Assembly (NCBI RefSeq): GCF_000428845.1
Contig: NZ_AUAS01000006.1
Location: forward strand, 1-64,000
DNA length: 64,000 bases
Direction: 5' to 3'
DNA from: Dyadobacter alkalitolerans DSM 23607
Lineage (GTDB): Bacteria > Bacteroidota > Bacteroidia > Cytophagales > Spirosomataceae
Made by a program: the position numbers and the translations under genes
Part shown: positions 16,493 through 27,000 of the stretch, piece after piece
How the letters are laid out: every line of letters begins with the position of its first letter
Position numbering within the stretch: position 1 is the stretch's first letter
Notes under the pieces: generated by a model
Databases searched by the model: none
What the model was told of the DNA's origin: nothing
Seen by the model: the letters and a program-made list of their open reading frames with translations, nothing else

Positions 16493-17110
16493 TCAAATCA
16501 ACCCCAGCCCAGCTGCCAGCTTGATAAGCGAGGCTGTGTTGGAGACTTCGAATTTCATTAACAGGTTTTGGCGGTGGCTGTTTACGGTGGTTACGCTGAT
16601 GAAGAGTTTGTCGGCGATTTGGGGGTTGGTGAGACCTTCGGCGATGAGGAGAAGGACCTCTTTTTCGCGGCGGGTCAGGAATGGGATTGTTTTGGGCGTT
16701 GGCGTTGCTGCTGCCTGATCGAAATTGACATTCATAAAATATCCACCGGCTTGCACTTGCTGAATCGCTTCCAGGATCTCTTCCTTGCTCGAACTTTTGA
16801 TGAGATATCCCGAAGCACCATTCTGGATCATGCGCGAAACATAAGCGCGTTCACTGAATGTGCTCAATGCAAGCGTCTTTACTTCCGGGAATTGATCCTT
16901 AACCTTCTTACAAAGCTCAATACCGCTGATATCAGGCAGGTTAATGTCCAGAAAAGCAATATCCACTTCGTTGGATTTTAGAAATGCAATGGCGTCGATG
17001 GCATTAGAGGCGGTGCCTACGACTGATATGCCCTCGCTTTCAGATAAAAGGGATTTCAGGCCTTCCAACACCATTGGGTGGTCGTCTACAATCAAGATTT
17101 TGGTGCTCAT
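16493..17110 (-). CDS. NarL/LuxR-type response regulator
   Basis: A 205-residue regulator. The receiver domain has D10 and D11 and the phospho-acceptor D55 (AFLDINLPDISG). The C-terminal LuxR-type helix-turn-helix includes LTRREKEVLLLIAEGLTNPQ and SVTTVNSHRQNLLMKF. I chose ATG 17110 (MSTKILIVDDHP) over the upstream TTG at 17122 because receiver domains begin here. It follows the histidine kinase gene by 44 bases on the same strand, so it is surely its partner. Confidence 0.92.
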   Translation of the reverse strand: MSTKILIVDDHPMVLEGLKSLLSESEGISVVGTASNAIDAIAFLKSNEVDIAFLDINLPDISGIELCKKVKDQFPEVKTLALSTFSERAYVSRMIQNGASGYLIKSSSKEEILEAIQQVQAGGYFMNVNFDQAAATPTPKTIPFLTRREKEVLLLIAEGLTNPQIADKLFISVTTVNSHRQNLLMKFEVSNTASLIKLAAGLGLI

Positions 17111-17154
17111 AAGTTGAGGCAAATTTGGGTTACGTTCTTTTTGATAAAAGCATT

Positions 17155-19083
17155 TTATACTTCAATTTCTACCAGGACCGACGTGCCTTCTTCGGGCTTG
17201 GATTGAATGTCGAGCTTACCATTTAGATAATCCACCCTTGCCTGCACGTTTCTGAACCCAGCGCCTTTGCTGGTTTCAAGGCTGTTGACATCAAAACCTT
17301 TACCATTATCTTCCACGGTAAGGCTTACATTGCTGCCTATTCTGGTAAGCTGCACCTGCGCTTCTGTCGCTTCGGCGTATTTAAGGACATTGTTCAAAAG
17401 CTCCTGTACGACGCGGTAGAGCACGATTTCGATGGATGAATCCAGGCGCTCTTCGAAGCCGAAGTCCTGCATCGTCACTTTTAACTGTCCGGATGCGCTG
17501 ATCCCTTCGCAGAAATCGCTAAGGGCTTCGATCAGGCCAAACCTGACCAGCGTTTCGGGCATCATGCTGTGTGCTACGCGGCGCATTTCGCTGATGGCGC
17601 CATCCAGTTGTGTGATTGCCCGGGTAAAGGTCATAGCGCTTTCCTCGGGAAGAATTACATTTCCTTTCACGGAATTTAAAGTTAATTTAATACCAGATAA
17701 TAATCCGCCGAGACCGTCATGCAGGTCCCTGGCTACGCGGGTGCGTTCCTCTTCCTGGCCCTTCAAAATCGAGTTTGTGGCTACCAGCTGTTTTTCCTGT
17801 TGTAATTGTAAAACCTCTTGTTCAGCGATCCGCTTGCGGATCGCAATGTTCCTGTAAATCAAAACTGCAATAACAATAAATGCGACAAATCCTCCTATAA
17901 GGCTGTAAATAAGTGTGTTACGGGTCTGTTTCTCTTTTTCCAAAGTCACGATCTGCTTTTCTTTTTGGGCTGTCAGATACTTTGTGTCCAGTTCCTGTAA
18001 TTGTTTTTGAACGTCAAGACCCTGGATTGAATCATTCATGATGTTGTATTTCATCAGATAATCATAGGCGCCTTTGTAGTTGTTTTCCCGCGCCAGATCG
18101 GTTGCGTAATCCTCGTATAATTCAACCAAATGGTCTGTCATTTCATTGGCTTCTGCAATTTTCAGGGCTTCGCGAGTGTATTTGGCGGATAGGGCAGTAT
18201 CATTGTAATCCTCCGCAACGAACATAAGCGCTCGCAGGCACTCCATTTCCAGAAACACATTGCCCGTTTTTCTGGCGAGGTCCAATCCTTTTTCTCCGTA
18301 TTCGCGGGCAATGTCCAACTTTTTCAATCCTCGGTTCACGCGGCACAACCCCCCGTAGGCTTGCACGATGAAAATGTCCGATTTGATTTTTTGAGCCACC
18401 GCCAGTCCCTCATTATAAACCGCCAAACCTTCTTTATAGCGCTTCAAATTGAAATAGTTGCCGCCAAGATTGGTCAGGATGTCGGCCAGTTGCAGGCTGT
18501 CCTTCATTGGGCGGGCGAGCTGCAATGCTCTTTGTTTGTATACCAATGATTTATTGAAAAGGTTGGCGTGCTCAAATGCGGAGCCAATGCTGATGTAAAG
18601 TCTAGGCAAAAATTCCTTCATTCCCAGCTTTTCAAACTGATCCGCTGAGTGTTGGTAATATTTAATAGCTTCCGTAAAATTGCCCATATAGACGTAACTG
18701 GTGGCAATATTGGCCAGACTTTTACCAATGTTCACCTGATGTTTCATGTCTGTTGCAATTTTCAGGCTCTCCTTATTCAATTTAAGTCCCTGTTCAAACT
18801 TGCCTTGCAGGTTCAGTATATAAGTGTAGTTAGAGCGGAATTTGAATTTTCCAATGTTATAATCCAGCTTTTGACTTAATGCTTCTGCTTTGAGATAATA
18901 TTTGCCAGCGCTGTCGATGTTCTGGTTTTCGAGCAGATTACCATATTCAATGTAAGCCAGCACGCGGTTTGTATCCTCCTTACTCTCCCTGATCTTCTTC
19001 AAAATTGCATTTGCATCGCCGCTTTGCGCGCTTACATGAGCATAAATAAGAATGAATACAGCCGTCGTAAAAACTAATTTCAT
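17155..19083 (-). CDS. Sensor histidine kinase with TPR sensor region
   Basis: The 642 residues comprise a signal peptide (to about residue 19), a periplasmic array of tetratricopeptide repeats (about 35-350), one transmembrane helix (about 393-412), a coiled coil, a HisKA_3-type phospho-acceptor region (ARDLHDGLGGLLSGIKL) and a HATPase domain (LNNVLKYAEA, VEDNGKGFD). This is the NarX/DegS class of kinase that pairs with LuxR-type regulators. The stimulus is unknown. TPR-bearing kinases of this type are common in Cytophagales. Confidence 0.92.
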   Translation of the reverse strand: MKLVFTTAVFILIYAHVSAQSGDANAILKKIRESKEDTNRVLAYIEYGNLLENQNIDSAGKYYLKAEALSQKLDYNIGKFKFRSNYTYILNLQGKFEQGLKLNKESLKIATDMKHQVNIGKSLANIATSYVYMGNFTEAIKYYQHSADQFEKLGMKEFLPRLYISIGSAFEHANLFNKSLVYKQRALQLARPMKDSLQLADILTNLGGNYFNLKRYKEGLAVYNEGLAVAQKIKSDIFIVQAYGGLCRVNRGLKKLDIAREYGEKGLDLARKTGNVFLEMECLRALMFVAEDYNDTALSAKYTREALKIAEANEMTDHLVELYEDYATDLARENNYKGAYDYLMKYNIMNDSIQGLDVQKQLQELDTKYLTAQKEKQIVTLEKEKQTRNTLIYSLIGGFVAFIVIAVLIYRNIAIRKRIAEQEVLQLQQEKQLVATNSILKGQEEERTRVARDLHDGLGGLLSGIKLTLNSVKGNVILPEESAMTFTRAITQLDGAISEMRRVAHSMMPETLVRFGLIEALSDFCEGISASGQLKVTMQDFGFEERLDSSIEIVLYRVVQELLNNVLKYAEATEAQVQLTRIGSNVSLTVEDNGKGFDVNSLETSKGAGFRNVQARVDYLNGKLDIQSKPEEGTSVLVEIEV

Positions 19084-19150
19084 CGATCGTGGAGGAGTTT
19101 TGACTTGAAAATTACGGGTGTAAAATTCCTAAATAAAACCTTTCAATAAT

Positions 19151-19195
19151 ATCCTCTAAAAGCATGATTTTTCGAAAATCCTACTTTCAGAGGAT
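19151..19195. promoter_or_regulatory. Nested dyad, candidate regulator binding site
   Basis: Outer arms 19151-19162 (ATCCTCTAAAAG) and 19184-19195 (CTTTCAGAGGAT) match at 11 of 12 positions. An inner palindrome GATTTTTCGAAAATC lies at 19166-19180. The element sits between the divergent kinase and lipoprotein genes and touches the -33 element of the latter. A site for the NarL-type regulator encoded nearby is a reasonable guess. Confidence 0.45.
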
Positions 19196-19226
19196 TGATT
19201 GGCGGGCTTGAACCGATCTACCTTTG
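19195..19226 (+). promoter_or_regulatory. Promoter of the lipoprotein gene
   Basis: TTG at 19195-19197 and TACCTTTG at 19219-19226 are 21 bases apart; the latter is a full match to TAnnTTTG. The transcript would start near 19232, leaving a leader of about 50 nt before ATG 19284. Confidence 0.55.
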
Positions 19227-19283
19227 TCGGGTCAAGAGGACATTTTATAACATTTACTTATTCAAACATTAATTAAAACAGCC

Positions 19284-19688
19284 ATGAAAAAGATTTTCCT
19301 GATTTTATTCCTGAGTACATTGTTTTTTGCCTGCGAAAAGGACAAAGACAAAGATCCGGCACCCGAACTGGCCGCGCAGGTTGCAGGCACTTATAAGGTT
19401 ACTGAGCTGAATGTGGACGGGGTTAAAACGCCGTTGAACGGAGCAGTAATAACGGTTCAGCTCGACAAGTTCTCTGCCGAAGTCGTAACTGCAAAAATGA
19501 AAGCTAATATTGATGGCGTTTCTGAGCCTGACGAAGATCTGGGGACATTAAATCTTAAAAATTCCGGAAGCACGGGAATCGACATTTACGAGGGTACCGA
19601 AAAAGTAGGCAGTGTGAAGTCCAATAAGCTGAACATATTCGTGGTTTTTGAAGATCAGGAAATTGAAATGATCGCTGACAAGCAATAG
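19284..19688 (+). CDS. Small lipoprotein, lipocalin-like
   Basis: A 134-residue protein with a lipoprotein signal (LFFACEKDKDKD; Cys at residue 17). The mature part (VAGTYKVTELNVDG...) reads like a short lipocalin-type or DUF-family beta-barrel common among Bacteroidota lipoproteins. It stands alone between a promoter and a strong terminator, next to a two-component system transcribed in the opposite direction. It could be a target of that system. Confidence 0.65.
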   Translation: MKKIFLILFLSTLFFACEKDKDKDPAPELAAQVAGTYKVTELNVDGVKTPLNGAVITVQLDKFSAEVVTAKMKANIDGVSEPDEDLGTLNLKNSGSTGIDIYEGTEKVGSVKSNKLNIFVVFEDQEIEMIADKQ

Positions 19689-19719
19689 TGCCCCGCGTCT
19701 AATATAGCCATGAAACAGA

Positions 19720-19760
19720 AAAGTCCGGCACAGATATACCAGTTATCTGTGCCGGACTTT
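19720..19760. terminator. Bidirectional terminator
   Basis: A perfect 17-base stem (19720-19736 with 19744-19760, core GTCCGGCACAGATA) is followed by eight T on the plus strand, and by a shorter T-rich tail on the minus strand. It separates the convergent genes ending at 19688 and 19764. Confidence 0.9.
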
Positions 19761-19763
19761 TTT

Positions 19764-20927
19764 TTATTTAATTGAAGAAATCTCTTTCGAATAAGCTTCC
19801 AGCCGCACGGTAGGGATATATCCTTTTGTTCCGTCTTCTGTTTCGACTCTGAAACCTTTTGCCATTTCACCCAATATCCGAACCAATGTATTAGCAGACA
19901 GGGAAGCAATCTGACTAGACTTTTCAAACTGCGGGGAAACATACAAATTGGCTTTACGCCGAATGCGGACCGTATCGCCAAGCCAGCGTGAGCGCTCGGG
20001 CAGGCGGGCAATTTTTTCTTTTCTATTGTCTATAAATGGTAACGGATTAACGGCCCCTGAACCACGGGCATAAATACCGAAATGCAAATGTGGCGCAGTG
20101 GTAATCGCATTTCCCGTGTTTCCAACCAATCCAAGTGTATCTCCAACCACGACGCGCTCACCAACCGAAACCAGCTGACTGTCCAAATGCGCATAATATA
20201 GGGAGTATGGGCTGCTCATGGAAGAGAGAAACACGACTTTTCCACCAAGATTATTGGTTCCTGTTTGTGTTATAAAGCCATTTTGCGCCGCAATTACGGG
20301 CGTTCCGCGTTTGGCCCGGATGTCAATCCCCTCGTGAGACCGCACACCTCCGTCGCGGTCGGCTCCCCAAAAACTGATTACAGACGACATGCTATGCCCG
20401 GAAACCGGGAAGCCTAATGCGGGTTCGGTTGTTAGTGAGAGCGAAACGGCCGTTTGCTCGTTCAGCCCGGTTTGTAAGCGAAGGAGTAGAGTGTCGGAGT
20501 CGTAGTTTGTATAGGTTAATGATTGTGTCTTGTCACTAATGTAATCGAGTCGCTGCGGCTTGCCGTTACGCTTGATTTTATAAAGCTCCATGAAGAAATG
20601 TGCCGACGTGTCGCCCGGCTCCCGCGAAGGCGTGATAACCAATCTCCTTCCCTCCGGAATGTTCAAACGGATTGCCTGCGCCGGGACAGAATCGCCGAGA
20701 TAAAACCGCTCCTGATAGGGTGCAAGTGAAAATACCGAATCATTCAGCACCGCTTCACCGACTCTAAACCAAGTTTGCCCGGCCGCAGTTTTCTCCATTT
20801 TGGCCTTATACAGCTCTTTTTCATAATGTTCCCTCGGCGTCACAGGAAACCAATGCGAAACCGGCACCGGCTTACATGAAACGGCGAAGGCTATAATAAC
20901 CAGGAATAATATAAAACGGACGAACAT
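19764..20927 (-). CDS. M23 (LytM-type) metallopeptidase lipoprotein
   Basis: A 387-residue protein with a lipoprotein signal (AFAVSC, C18). The peptidase core has all four expected residues: H198 and D202 in SHEGIDIRAK, H247 in YYAHLDS, and H280/H282 in HLHFG. A C-terminal SH3-like segment follows (about 315-380). Such enzymes cut peptide cross-links in peptidoglycan and act in cell-wall remodelling or regulation. The N-terminal 170 residues form a beta-rich region I cannot assign. Confidence 0.88.
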   Translation of the reverse strand: MFVRFILFLVIIAFAVSCKPVPVSHWFPVTPREHYEKELYKAKMEKTAAGQTWFRVGEAVLNDSVFSLAPYQERFYLGDSVPAQAIRLNIPEGRRLVITPSREPGDTSAHFFMELYKIKRNGKPQRLDYISDKTQSLTYTNYDSDTLLLRLQTGLNEQTAVSLSLTTEPALGFPVSGHSMSSVISFWGADRDGGVRSHEGIDIRAKRGTPVIAAQNGFITQTGTNNLGGKVVFLSSMSSPYSLYYAHLDSQLVSVGERVVVGDTLGLVGNTGNAITTAPHLHFGIYARGSGAVNPLPFIDNRKEKIARLPERSRWLGDTVRIRRKANLYVSPQFEKSSQIASLSANTLVRILGEMAKGFRVETEDGTKGYIPTVRLEAYSKEISSIK

Positions 20928-21065
20928 GCTTACTGGGATAACGGCAATGACCTATTTCCCGATAGTTAACAAATTCGTGCCATTGGAAAAGTGGATTGAT
21001 CCGTTGCAGATCACCCTCCCTATATTATCCGGCAGTATCATTCATTCAACAAACTTATTCTAGCC

Positions 21066-22187
21066 ATGCAGCAATTCGATTCATTGATCAGCGAAATCAA
21101 AGACCTCCACAGCGTAATGGAACAGAGCGCTGCGAAAGCCATCAACAGGCATATAACAGTTCGGAATTGGTTAATTGGTTTTTATATTATAGAATTTGAG
21201 CAGAAAGGATCGAATAGGGCTGCTTACGGAGATCGCTTATTAGAGGTTTTAGCAGAGAAGTTAGCAACAAACGGACTGAGTTTTCGTAACCTGAAGTTGT
21301 TCCGCCAATTCTATCTTGCATATCCTCAAATTGGGCAGACGGTGTCTGCCCAATTGCAATATTTTGGTTTACAATCTTTTATAAAAAATTTACCGTCAGG
21401 CGGCACCATTAGTGATAATGCACTTGCACCAATTGATAACATCATTTCAACAACGGATCAAGTGGATTCGAACACACTGATCTCAAAGCTTTCCTTTTCA
21501 CATTTTAGTTTGCTATTACCATTGAAAAATGCGGAAAGCAGAGCCTTCTATGAATCCGAGTGCATCAAAGGCAATTGGAGTGTGAGTGAGTTGAAGCGTC
21601 AGATTAATACGCTTTATTATGAGCGATCGGGGTTGAGCATTGATAAGCAGAAGCTCCGTTTGCATGCGAATGAAACTTCTGAAAAAACGAACATGGCAGA
21701 TCTTATTAAATCGCCATTCACATTCGAGTTTTTGGGGTTGAAGGCTAAGGATGTGGTTTATGAAAGCGATCTGCAACAGGCGCTGATTGATAATCTTGAA
21801 GAATTTTTGATAGAACTTGGTCATGGATTTTGTTTTGAAGCGAAGCAGAAACGCATTACGATAGGCGGGGAATATTTTTTCATTGACCTGGTGTTTTACC
21901 ATCGCATTCTTAAATGCCATGTGCTGGTCGAATTGAAGACAAAGGAGGCTAGGCATGAGCATATCGGGCAGCTCAAAACTTACATTAACTATTATAAAAA
22001 GGAAATAGCGCAGCCAAGTGACAACCCGCCCGTGGGGTTGTTACTTGTTACGGACCAGAATAAAGCGCTGATCGAATATGCAGTCGCAGACAGTGATATG
22101 CCCCTGTTCGTGAGCAAGTATATCGTTGAGTTGCCTACAAAGGAGGAACTTGAAATTTTTATCAATAAAGAACTTGCACAGCTATAA
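21066..22187 (+). CDS. DUF1016 / YhcG-type PDDEXK nuclease
   Basis: A 373-residue protein. The N-terminal DUF1016 domain (LIGFYIIEFEQKGSNRAAYGDRLLEVLAEKL) is helical. The C-terminal PDDEXK nuclease fold has E233 or E236, D274 in FIDLVFYHR, and E289/K291 in VLVELKTKE. The family is found in genomic islands and beside restriction or RNA-processing genes, but its target is not settled. Here it stands alone between core genes, and its stop is only 2 bases from the end of the convergent DUF1579 gene. Confidence 0.85.
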   Translation: MQQFDSLISEIKDLHSVMEQSAAKAINRHITVRNWLIGFYIIEFEQKGSNRAAYGDRLLEVLAEKLATNGLSFRNLKLFRQFYLAYPQIGQTVSAQLQYFGLQSFIKNLPSGGTISDNALAPIDNIISTTDQVDSNTLISKLSFSHFSLLLPLKNAESRAFYESECIKGNWSVSELKRQINTLYYERSGLSIDKQKLRLHANETSEKTNMADLIKSPFTFEFLGLKAKDVVYESDLQQALIDNLEEFLIELGHGFCFEAKQKRITIGGEYFFIDLVFYHRILKCHVLVELKTKEARHEHIGQLKTYINYYKKEIAQPSDNPPVGLLLVTDQNKALIEYAVADSDMPLFVSKYIVELPTKEELEIFINKELAQL

Positions 22188-22189
22188 TG

Positions 22190-22687
22190 TTACCCAACCC
22201 GCTTATAAATGGTCTCCGTGGCTTTGTCTTCCTGGCCTTCGGGGGAGATGTTGTAGGCTGTGATGATGAGATTATCGTTGTCGAGGAGCTCGATTACGGT
22301 GCGCCAGCCCCAGGGTTCGGGGATTTCCGGGCCGCCGTAGCTGCCGAGGACTGAAAAGCCGGATGCTTGGGGAGCGCCGCTGGATAACATGATGCCTGTG
22401 CCCATATGGAAGCTGTCGATCCAGGCTGATTGCAATTTGTTGTTCTGAATGTCGAAACCGTAAATAGCGATGCCTTCGAAGGGCTTGTCGGTTAAGGAAC
22501 CTTTGTATTCGTGCATGACAAATCTGCCTCCCAGTATAGGGCGGATCGTTCCTTCCATGGGTGACTCATCTGCTACTACGCCTGGCTCGAACCAGGTTTT
22601 GGTGGTTCCTTTCCAGGTTCCGATCAGGGATTGCAATTGATTATGGACGCCTGATTCAAGGGAGGTTTCAAATTTTGATTTGCTCAT
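22190..22687 (-). CDS. DUF1579 domain protein
   Basis: I chose ATG 22687 (MSKSKFETS), as DUF1579 proteins start this way; a frame-open ATG at 22747 would add 20 residues of unlikely sequence. The 165 residues contain LIGTWKGTTKTWFEPG and GGRFVMHEYKG, the usual lipocalin-like beta-barrel of this family. Its function is unknown; it probably binds a small ligand in the cytosol. Confidence 0.8.
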   Translation of the reverse strand: MSKSKFETSLESGVHNQLQSLIGTWKGTTKTWFEPGVVADESPMEGTIRPILGGRFVMHEYKGSLTDKPFEGIAIYGFDIQNNKLQSAWIDSFHMGTGIMLSSGAPQASGFSVLGSYGGPEIPEPWGWRTVIELLDNDNLIITAYNISPEGQEDKATETIYKRVG

Positions 22688-22919
22688 TGTTTTTTGTGTT
22701 TGGCCACGAATGCACGGAGTAACACGAATAGCATTTAAACCCGACAAATGTGCGCTGGATCCGGAATTACACTTCGTCGCATGTCAATTTAACGCTTTTA
22801 TTTATAATAAAAATAAGCGTATCCCTTAATAATTTATGTCTTTTAAAGTTAATAAATGGGGGCATTTGAGACAAAAAAATATTATATTGTCGCGCATTTT
22901 GCTTTAAATCGCTATAACA

Positions 22920-23933
22920 ATGATACAGTTAGGTCTTTTGATTACCAATAAGCATCGTTTGCTAAGTGTAGCGGCTATCCTGGATGTTTTCGAATCGGCA
23001 AACATGTTTTATGAACGCGAGCACGGAGCTCCGTTTTTCAATATTAATCTTTTTTCTCCCGAAGCCTGCCCATCTCAGTTTTATGGGGCTTATGAGATCA
23101 GTTCAGTCACTTCCGCCGCGCAGCAAAATCTGATTTTGGTGCCTGCCTTCGGCGCTGGCGACCTGAAATCGTCCATTGCAAAGAATCAAATCTGTATCCC
23201 CTGGCTTTGGGAACAGTATCAAAACGGGGCCGAGATAGCGAGTTTTTGTACAGGTGCATTTTTACTGGCCGCTGCGGGATTACTCAACGGAAAAGAGGCT
23301 ACGACGCACATCGATTCCGCCATGGCGCTGGCGTCTAACTTCCCGGACGTGATCATGAAAAGTGACGCGGTTGTGACCGACGATAAGGGGATTTACACAA
23401 GTGGCGGCGCAACTAGCAGCTTTCATTTAATGCTTTATCTGATCCAGCGGTTTTGCGGAAAGGAACTGACATTGCGTACGGCAAAAATGTTTGCAATTGA
23501 TATGGACCGTGAGCAGCAGACCTATTTCGGGACATTTTCCCCATCATTGGATCATGGTGATGGTTTGGTGAATATGGCGCAGCAAAAAATTGAAAAGGAA
23601 TACCAGGAAGGAAGCACGATTGAAGCCCTTATCCAGGACATTCCGGCCAGCAGGCGCAATGTAGTTCGCCGTTTCAAGCAGGCGGTTGGCGTTACGCCTA
23701 TCGAATATTTGCAGCGAACGCGCATTGAAGCTGCTAAAAAATTGCTTGCGCAAACGGATCAGAGTGTTCTGGAAGTGATGTTAAACTCAGGGTATAATGA
23801 CCTGAAATCGTTTCGGCAGCTGTTTAAAAAAAGCACTGGCGTTACGCCAAAGGAATACCGTGACAAATTCAACATTTCAAAACTCGATGGCAGCCGGATG
23901 GCAAATCGCGGCACGGCGCATTATTTGAATTAA
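22920..23933 (+). CDS. GlxA-type AraC regulator with DJ-1/PfpI domain
   Basis: The 337 residues combine an N-terminal DJ-1/PfpI-like domain (1 to about 170), with Cys at the usual elbow (ASFCTGAFLL, C110), and a C-terminal AraC helix-turn-helix pair (about 222-316, including GYNDLKSFRQLFKKSTGVTP). GlxA-type proteins regulate amine and amino-acid metabolism. No obvious target gene adjoins; the divergent DUF1579 gene lies 232 bases away. Confidence 0.9.
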   Translation: MIQLGLLITNKHRLLSVAAILDVFESANMFYEREHGAPFFNINLFSPEACPSQFYGAYEISSVTSAAQQNLILVPAFGAGDLKSSIAKNQICIPWLWEQYQNGAEIASFCTGAFLLAAAGLLNGKEATTHIDSAMALASNFPDVIMKSDAVVTDDKGIYTSGGATSSFHLMLYLIQRFCGKELTLRTAKMFAIDMDREQQTYFGTFSPSLDHGDGLVNMAQQKIEKEYQEGSTIEALIQDIPASRRNVVRRFKQAVGVTPIEYLQRTRIEAAKKLLAQTDQSVLEVMLNSGYNDLKSFRQLFKKSTGVTPKEYRDKFNISKLDGSRMANRGTAHYLN

Positions 23934-23941
23934 ACGAAAAA

Positions 23942-23976
23942 ACGCCTGGGATAACATAATGTCGAATCCCAGGCGT
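23942..23976 (-). terminator. Terminator of the CBM6 glycoside hydrolase gene
   Basis: A perfect 11-base stem (ACGCCTGGGAT at 23942-23952 with its complement at 23966-23976) is followed by TTTTTCGTTTA on the minus strand. It is 35 bases beyond the end of the gene at 24011-28171. Confidence 0.85.
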
Positions 23977-24010
23977 GATACAAGAATGACCTCAATGTAA
24001 TAATGGCTTC

Positions 24011-27000
24011 TCAATGCACTTTCGCTACTTTGCGGAATGTGCTTTGGTTTCCCAGCTTCACTTCAATAATGTAAGCGCCGATCGGCATATGCGTCAGGTT
24101 CAGTTTGTGAGATAGCTTGTTTGCAGGCTTGTTCACAAGTTCATCTTTATATAGTCGTCCTGTTTTTGCATCAAAAACCTTCACTTCAACATTTGCACTG
24201 CTTTCATTCGCCAACTCAACGTTTACAAAGTCGGTTGCCGGATTCGGGAAGACATTTACATCTTCGTGCAAGGGCAATTCCGGGGTTAATTCAGGAGCAG
24301 GCGCTGCGGCGGTCCGTGCATTAGGCGCGTTTGAAGCGATTACGAAAATGGGTGTTTCTGTAACAGTAACTGTCACTTTTCCATCCACGATGCCTTTTTC
24401 CTGCACAGCCATATAGTCACTTCCTGCGGTTGGCGTGTAGACTTTTGCAATCCCGGATTCTCCTAGATTAAGCGTGTATTCTGCTGTGCGGCCCACTTCA
24501 TCAGGGACAGCAAGGATAAACAGCGACTTGCCATTCAATTCATAACGGTCTACAACTGGGTCGGCGTGAATGGTCTCTTTGTAAACATAATCACCGAAAA
24601 GGTTTTTGGTCTGGATAAAATAATCTGTGACAGGTCTGCGTGAGAAATCGTCGTTGATCATTCCCGATGTTCCAAACATCCAGTCGTAAGCAGGATTGTC
24701 ATCATACATTTGATAAAAGAACACTTTTTCAATTCCATGTCTGGCAGAGAAAAGCGAAGTCCTCAAAATCCAATCGGCCTGAGTTTGCTGCGCTGATTTA
24801 TTGCCGATTGGGATGGCTTTGAGCGGGCTGCTCTGATGCAAGTCATAACCGGCTTCTGTAATCCAGACAGGCATATCCTGAGAAACTTCTCTTGATGCCT
24901 TTACAAAATTGTCGAGGATAAGGTTTGCGTTGGTCACTTCCGGCGCAGCTCCGCGGGTCGAATTTCCGCCCTGGCTGGACGAGGCATCATCTGTATAAAG
25001 GTGGAAGTTCACAACATCCCAGCACAGATTCACACTTCCATCCGCACGGTAACCTCTAAACTCTTTGCACCAATCCACCATTCCCCTGAGATAATCAGGC
25101 CCGGTTACCATTCCGGCAATGACCACTTTCATATTAGGGTCAGCGTTTTTCACACCAACGGCAGTTCCCATCGTATTCTTGTGACCATCATAAAATGCGG
25201 ACATATTAGCCGCATATTCGCGGGCTGTCTGATAACCTTTGCGGCCTTTCCACCATTTATCCCGCTCGTTATCACATTCAATGTATTTGATCAGATCCAT
25301 GCCGATTTTCACCTCATTAGGCGGATCATTGGTCCAGCGTGGAATCGTCGAGACACTCAGCAAGCTTGGATCAACATTCAAATTGCTGCCATAGCGGGCT
25401 ACATACTGGAATGCAACTTTGGCCTGTTCAATGTAAGAAAGCGGATCCTTAAAGTCTTTTCCATAGCGTACAGGCACATTTTCGGAATCTCTCTCATTTT
25501 GCGGATACGATTGCAGCATCCATGGCGGCAATGTTTTCAAGCAAGCGAGCACTTCGATATTTTCCTGTTTTAGCCTTTGATAAATAAGGTCATAATTCCA
25601 GCTTCCGCTGCGCGTAGGGTTAAAAGAAAATACGCCCTCATCCGCTTCCAGTTTTTCCCAGTCCATATAGTGACGGAATCCTGAGAAACTTTTTGCTGCC
25701 GTCACTTTTGGTTCTACGAGCGATTCAATATGCGCGCCGTCCTGAAAGTTCCACTCGTAACCGTTAACACCCATCATGTCTTTCAATCTGATATTCTTGG
25801 CGCGGGTAGGGCCATTGGAAGGTGCTGCGGGCGTATGACTTCCGTAAAATTCTATTTCAGTAGGAAGGACATCAGGGAGAGTCAAAACGAGATAACGAAT
25901 GTTGGAAACGGGTGCATCCAGGTTGAACTGGTTGTTCGAAGCGCGGTCGGGATAGGGGCCTACCCATCCATTATAAACAGTTCCCGTAAAGGTAGCAACA
26001 GGAATGCGCTGCCATTGATCATTTATGACCGACAAAATCATTGGGCGGTCAACCGTCGAACCCACATAGTCAAAGAATTTAACGCTTTCGAGCGTTATTT
26101 GCTCGCCATCCAGAAGCGGATAATATGCATCGTAATAGTTGACAACTTTTCCCCAGCCCGTCAAAACGTCCGTTTGCGTGTCGCCGTCAAAAAGTTTGTC
26201 AAGACCAGTCGTTGCATTGGTTACCTGATACCAGCGTTTTGGATCTAATGTAATTTTCGCCCCGGCAGTCGGATTCGTTGGATTGGATTGTCCTGTTACG
26301 GTTAAGTTCCTGCTTACATTTTCTGCGGCCAGGTAATGTTCACTGCCTGTTTGCGAAGCTGTTATCGTAGTCTGACCGGCACCAACAAGTGTTGCTTTCC
26401 AGGAACCCGTTGCATTGGAAACGGTTGCTACTGCGGTGTTGGAAGACGTGAATGTGATTGGCGACTCACTGTTATTGCTGCTGGCTACCAGATCAAATGT
26501 TCCTATTTCCAAGCCCTTATCGCCTATTTCGTTGAATGTGATCGTCGATTGTTCCTGAACCGAGCCAGCCGAAATCTCAAACCAGTTCAGATTGAATGCG
26601 CCGCGATTGGCATAAATGCGCAGGATCTGACTTCCTGCCGGAAGATTTACAGTTGTGCGGATTGTGTTATAGTTGTTCCAGCCACCTGTCTGCGGAACAT
26701 TAATGCTGCCCAAGACAGCACCTGCACCATTTTTAACTTCAATGTTGCCATTGCCATAACTGTTGGAAACCCGGAACCCGATCGTATACGCACCGGCTGC
26801 TGCGATTTTTACATTGTAATCAAGCCAGTCGCCGTCGTCGATGTAGCCAACAGTCGTACCGCCATCCGTGTCGGTTGTTGATTCCAGTCGCACGTCGCTG
26901 GATAGGTCGAAAGTTTCTGCTTCCATTTTGCCTGCCAGCGGGCGCGATGCCTTAGCTTCAAACCAGTTGAAATTCCAGCCGGTTTTCAGCGCCTGCACCC

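Noticed and set aside
17432..17857. 141-codon frame on the plus strand inside the histidine kinase gene
   Set aside because: It lies antisense to well-conserved HATPase and HisKA coding sequence and has no plausible domain.
25001..26881. Several long plus-strand frames opposite the CBM6 glycoside hydrolase gene
   Set aside because: They are mirror frames of conserved hydrolase and CBM6 codons, rich in Ile/Cys/Arg, without recognisable motifs.
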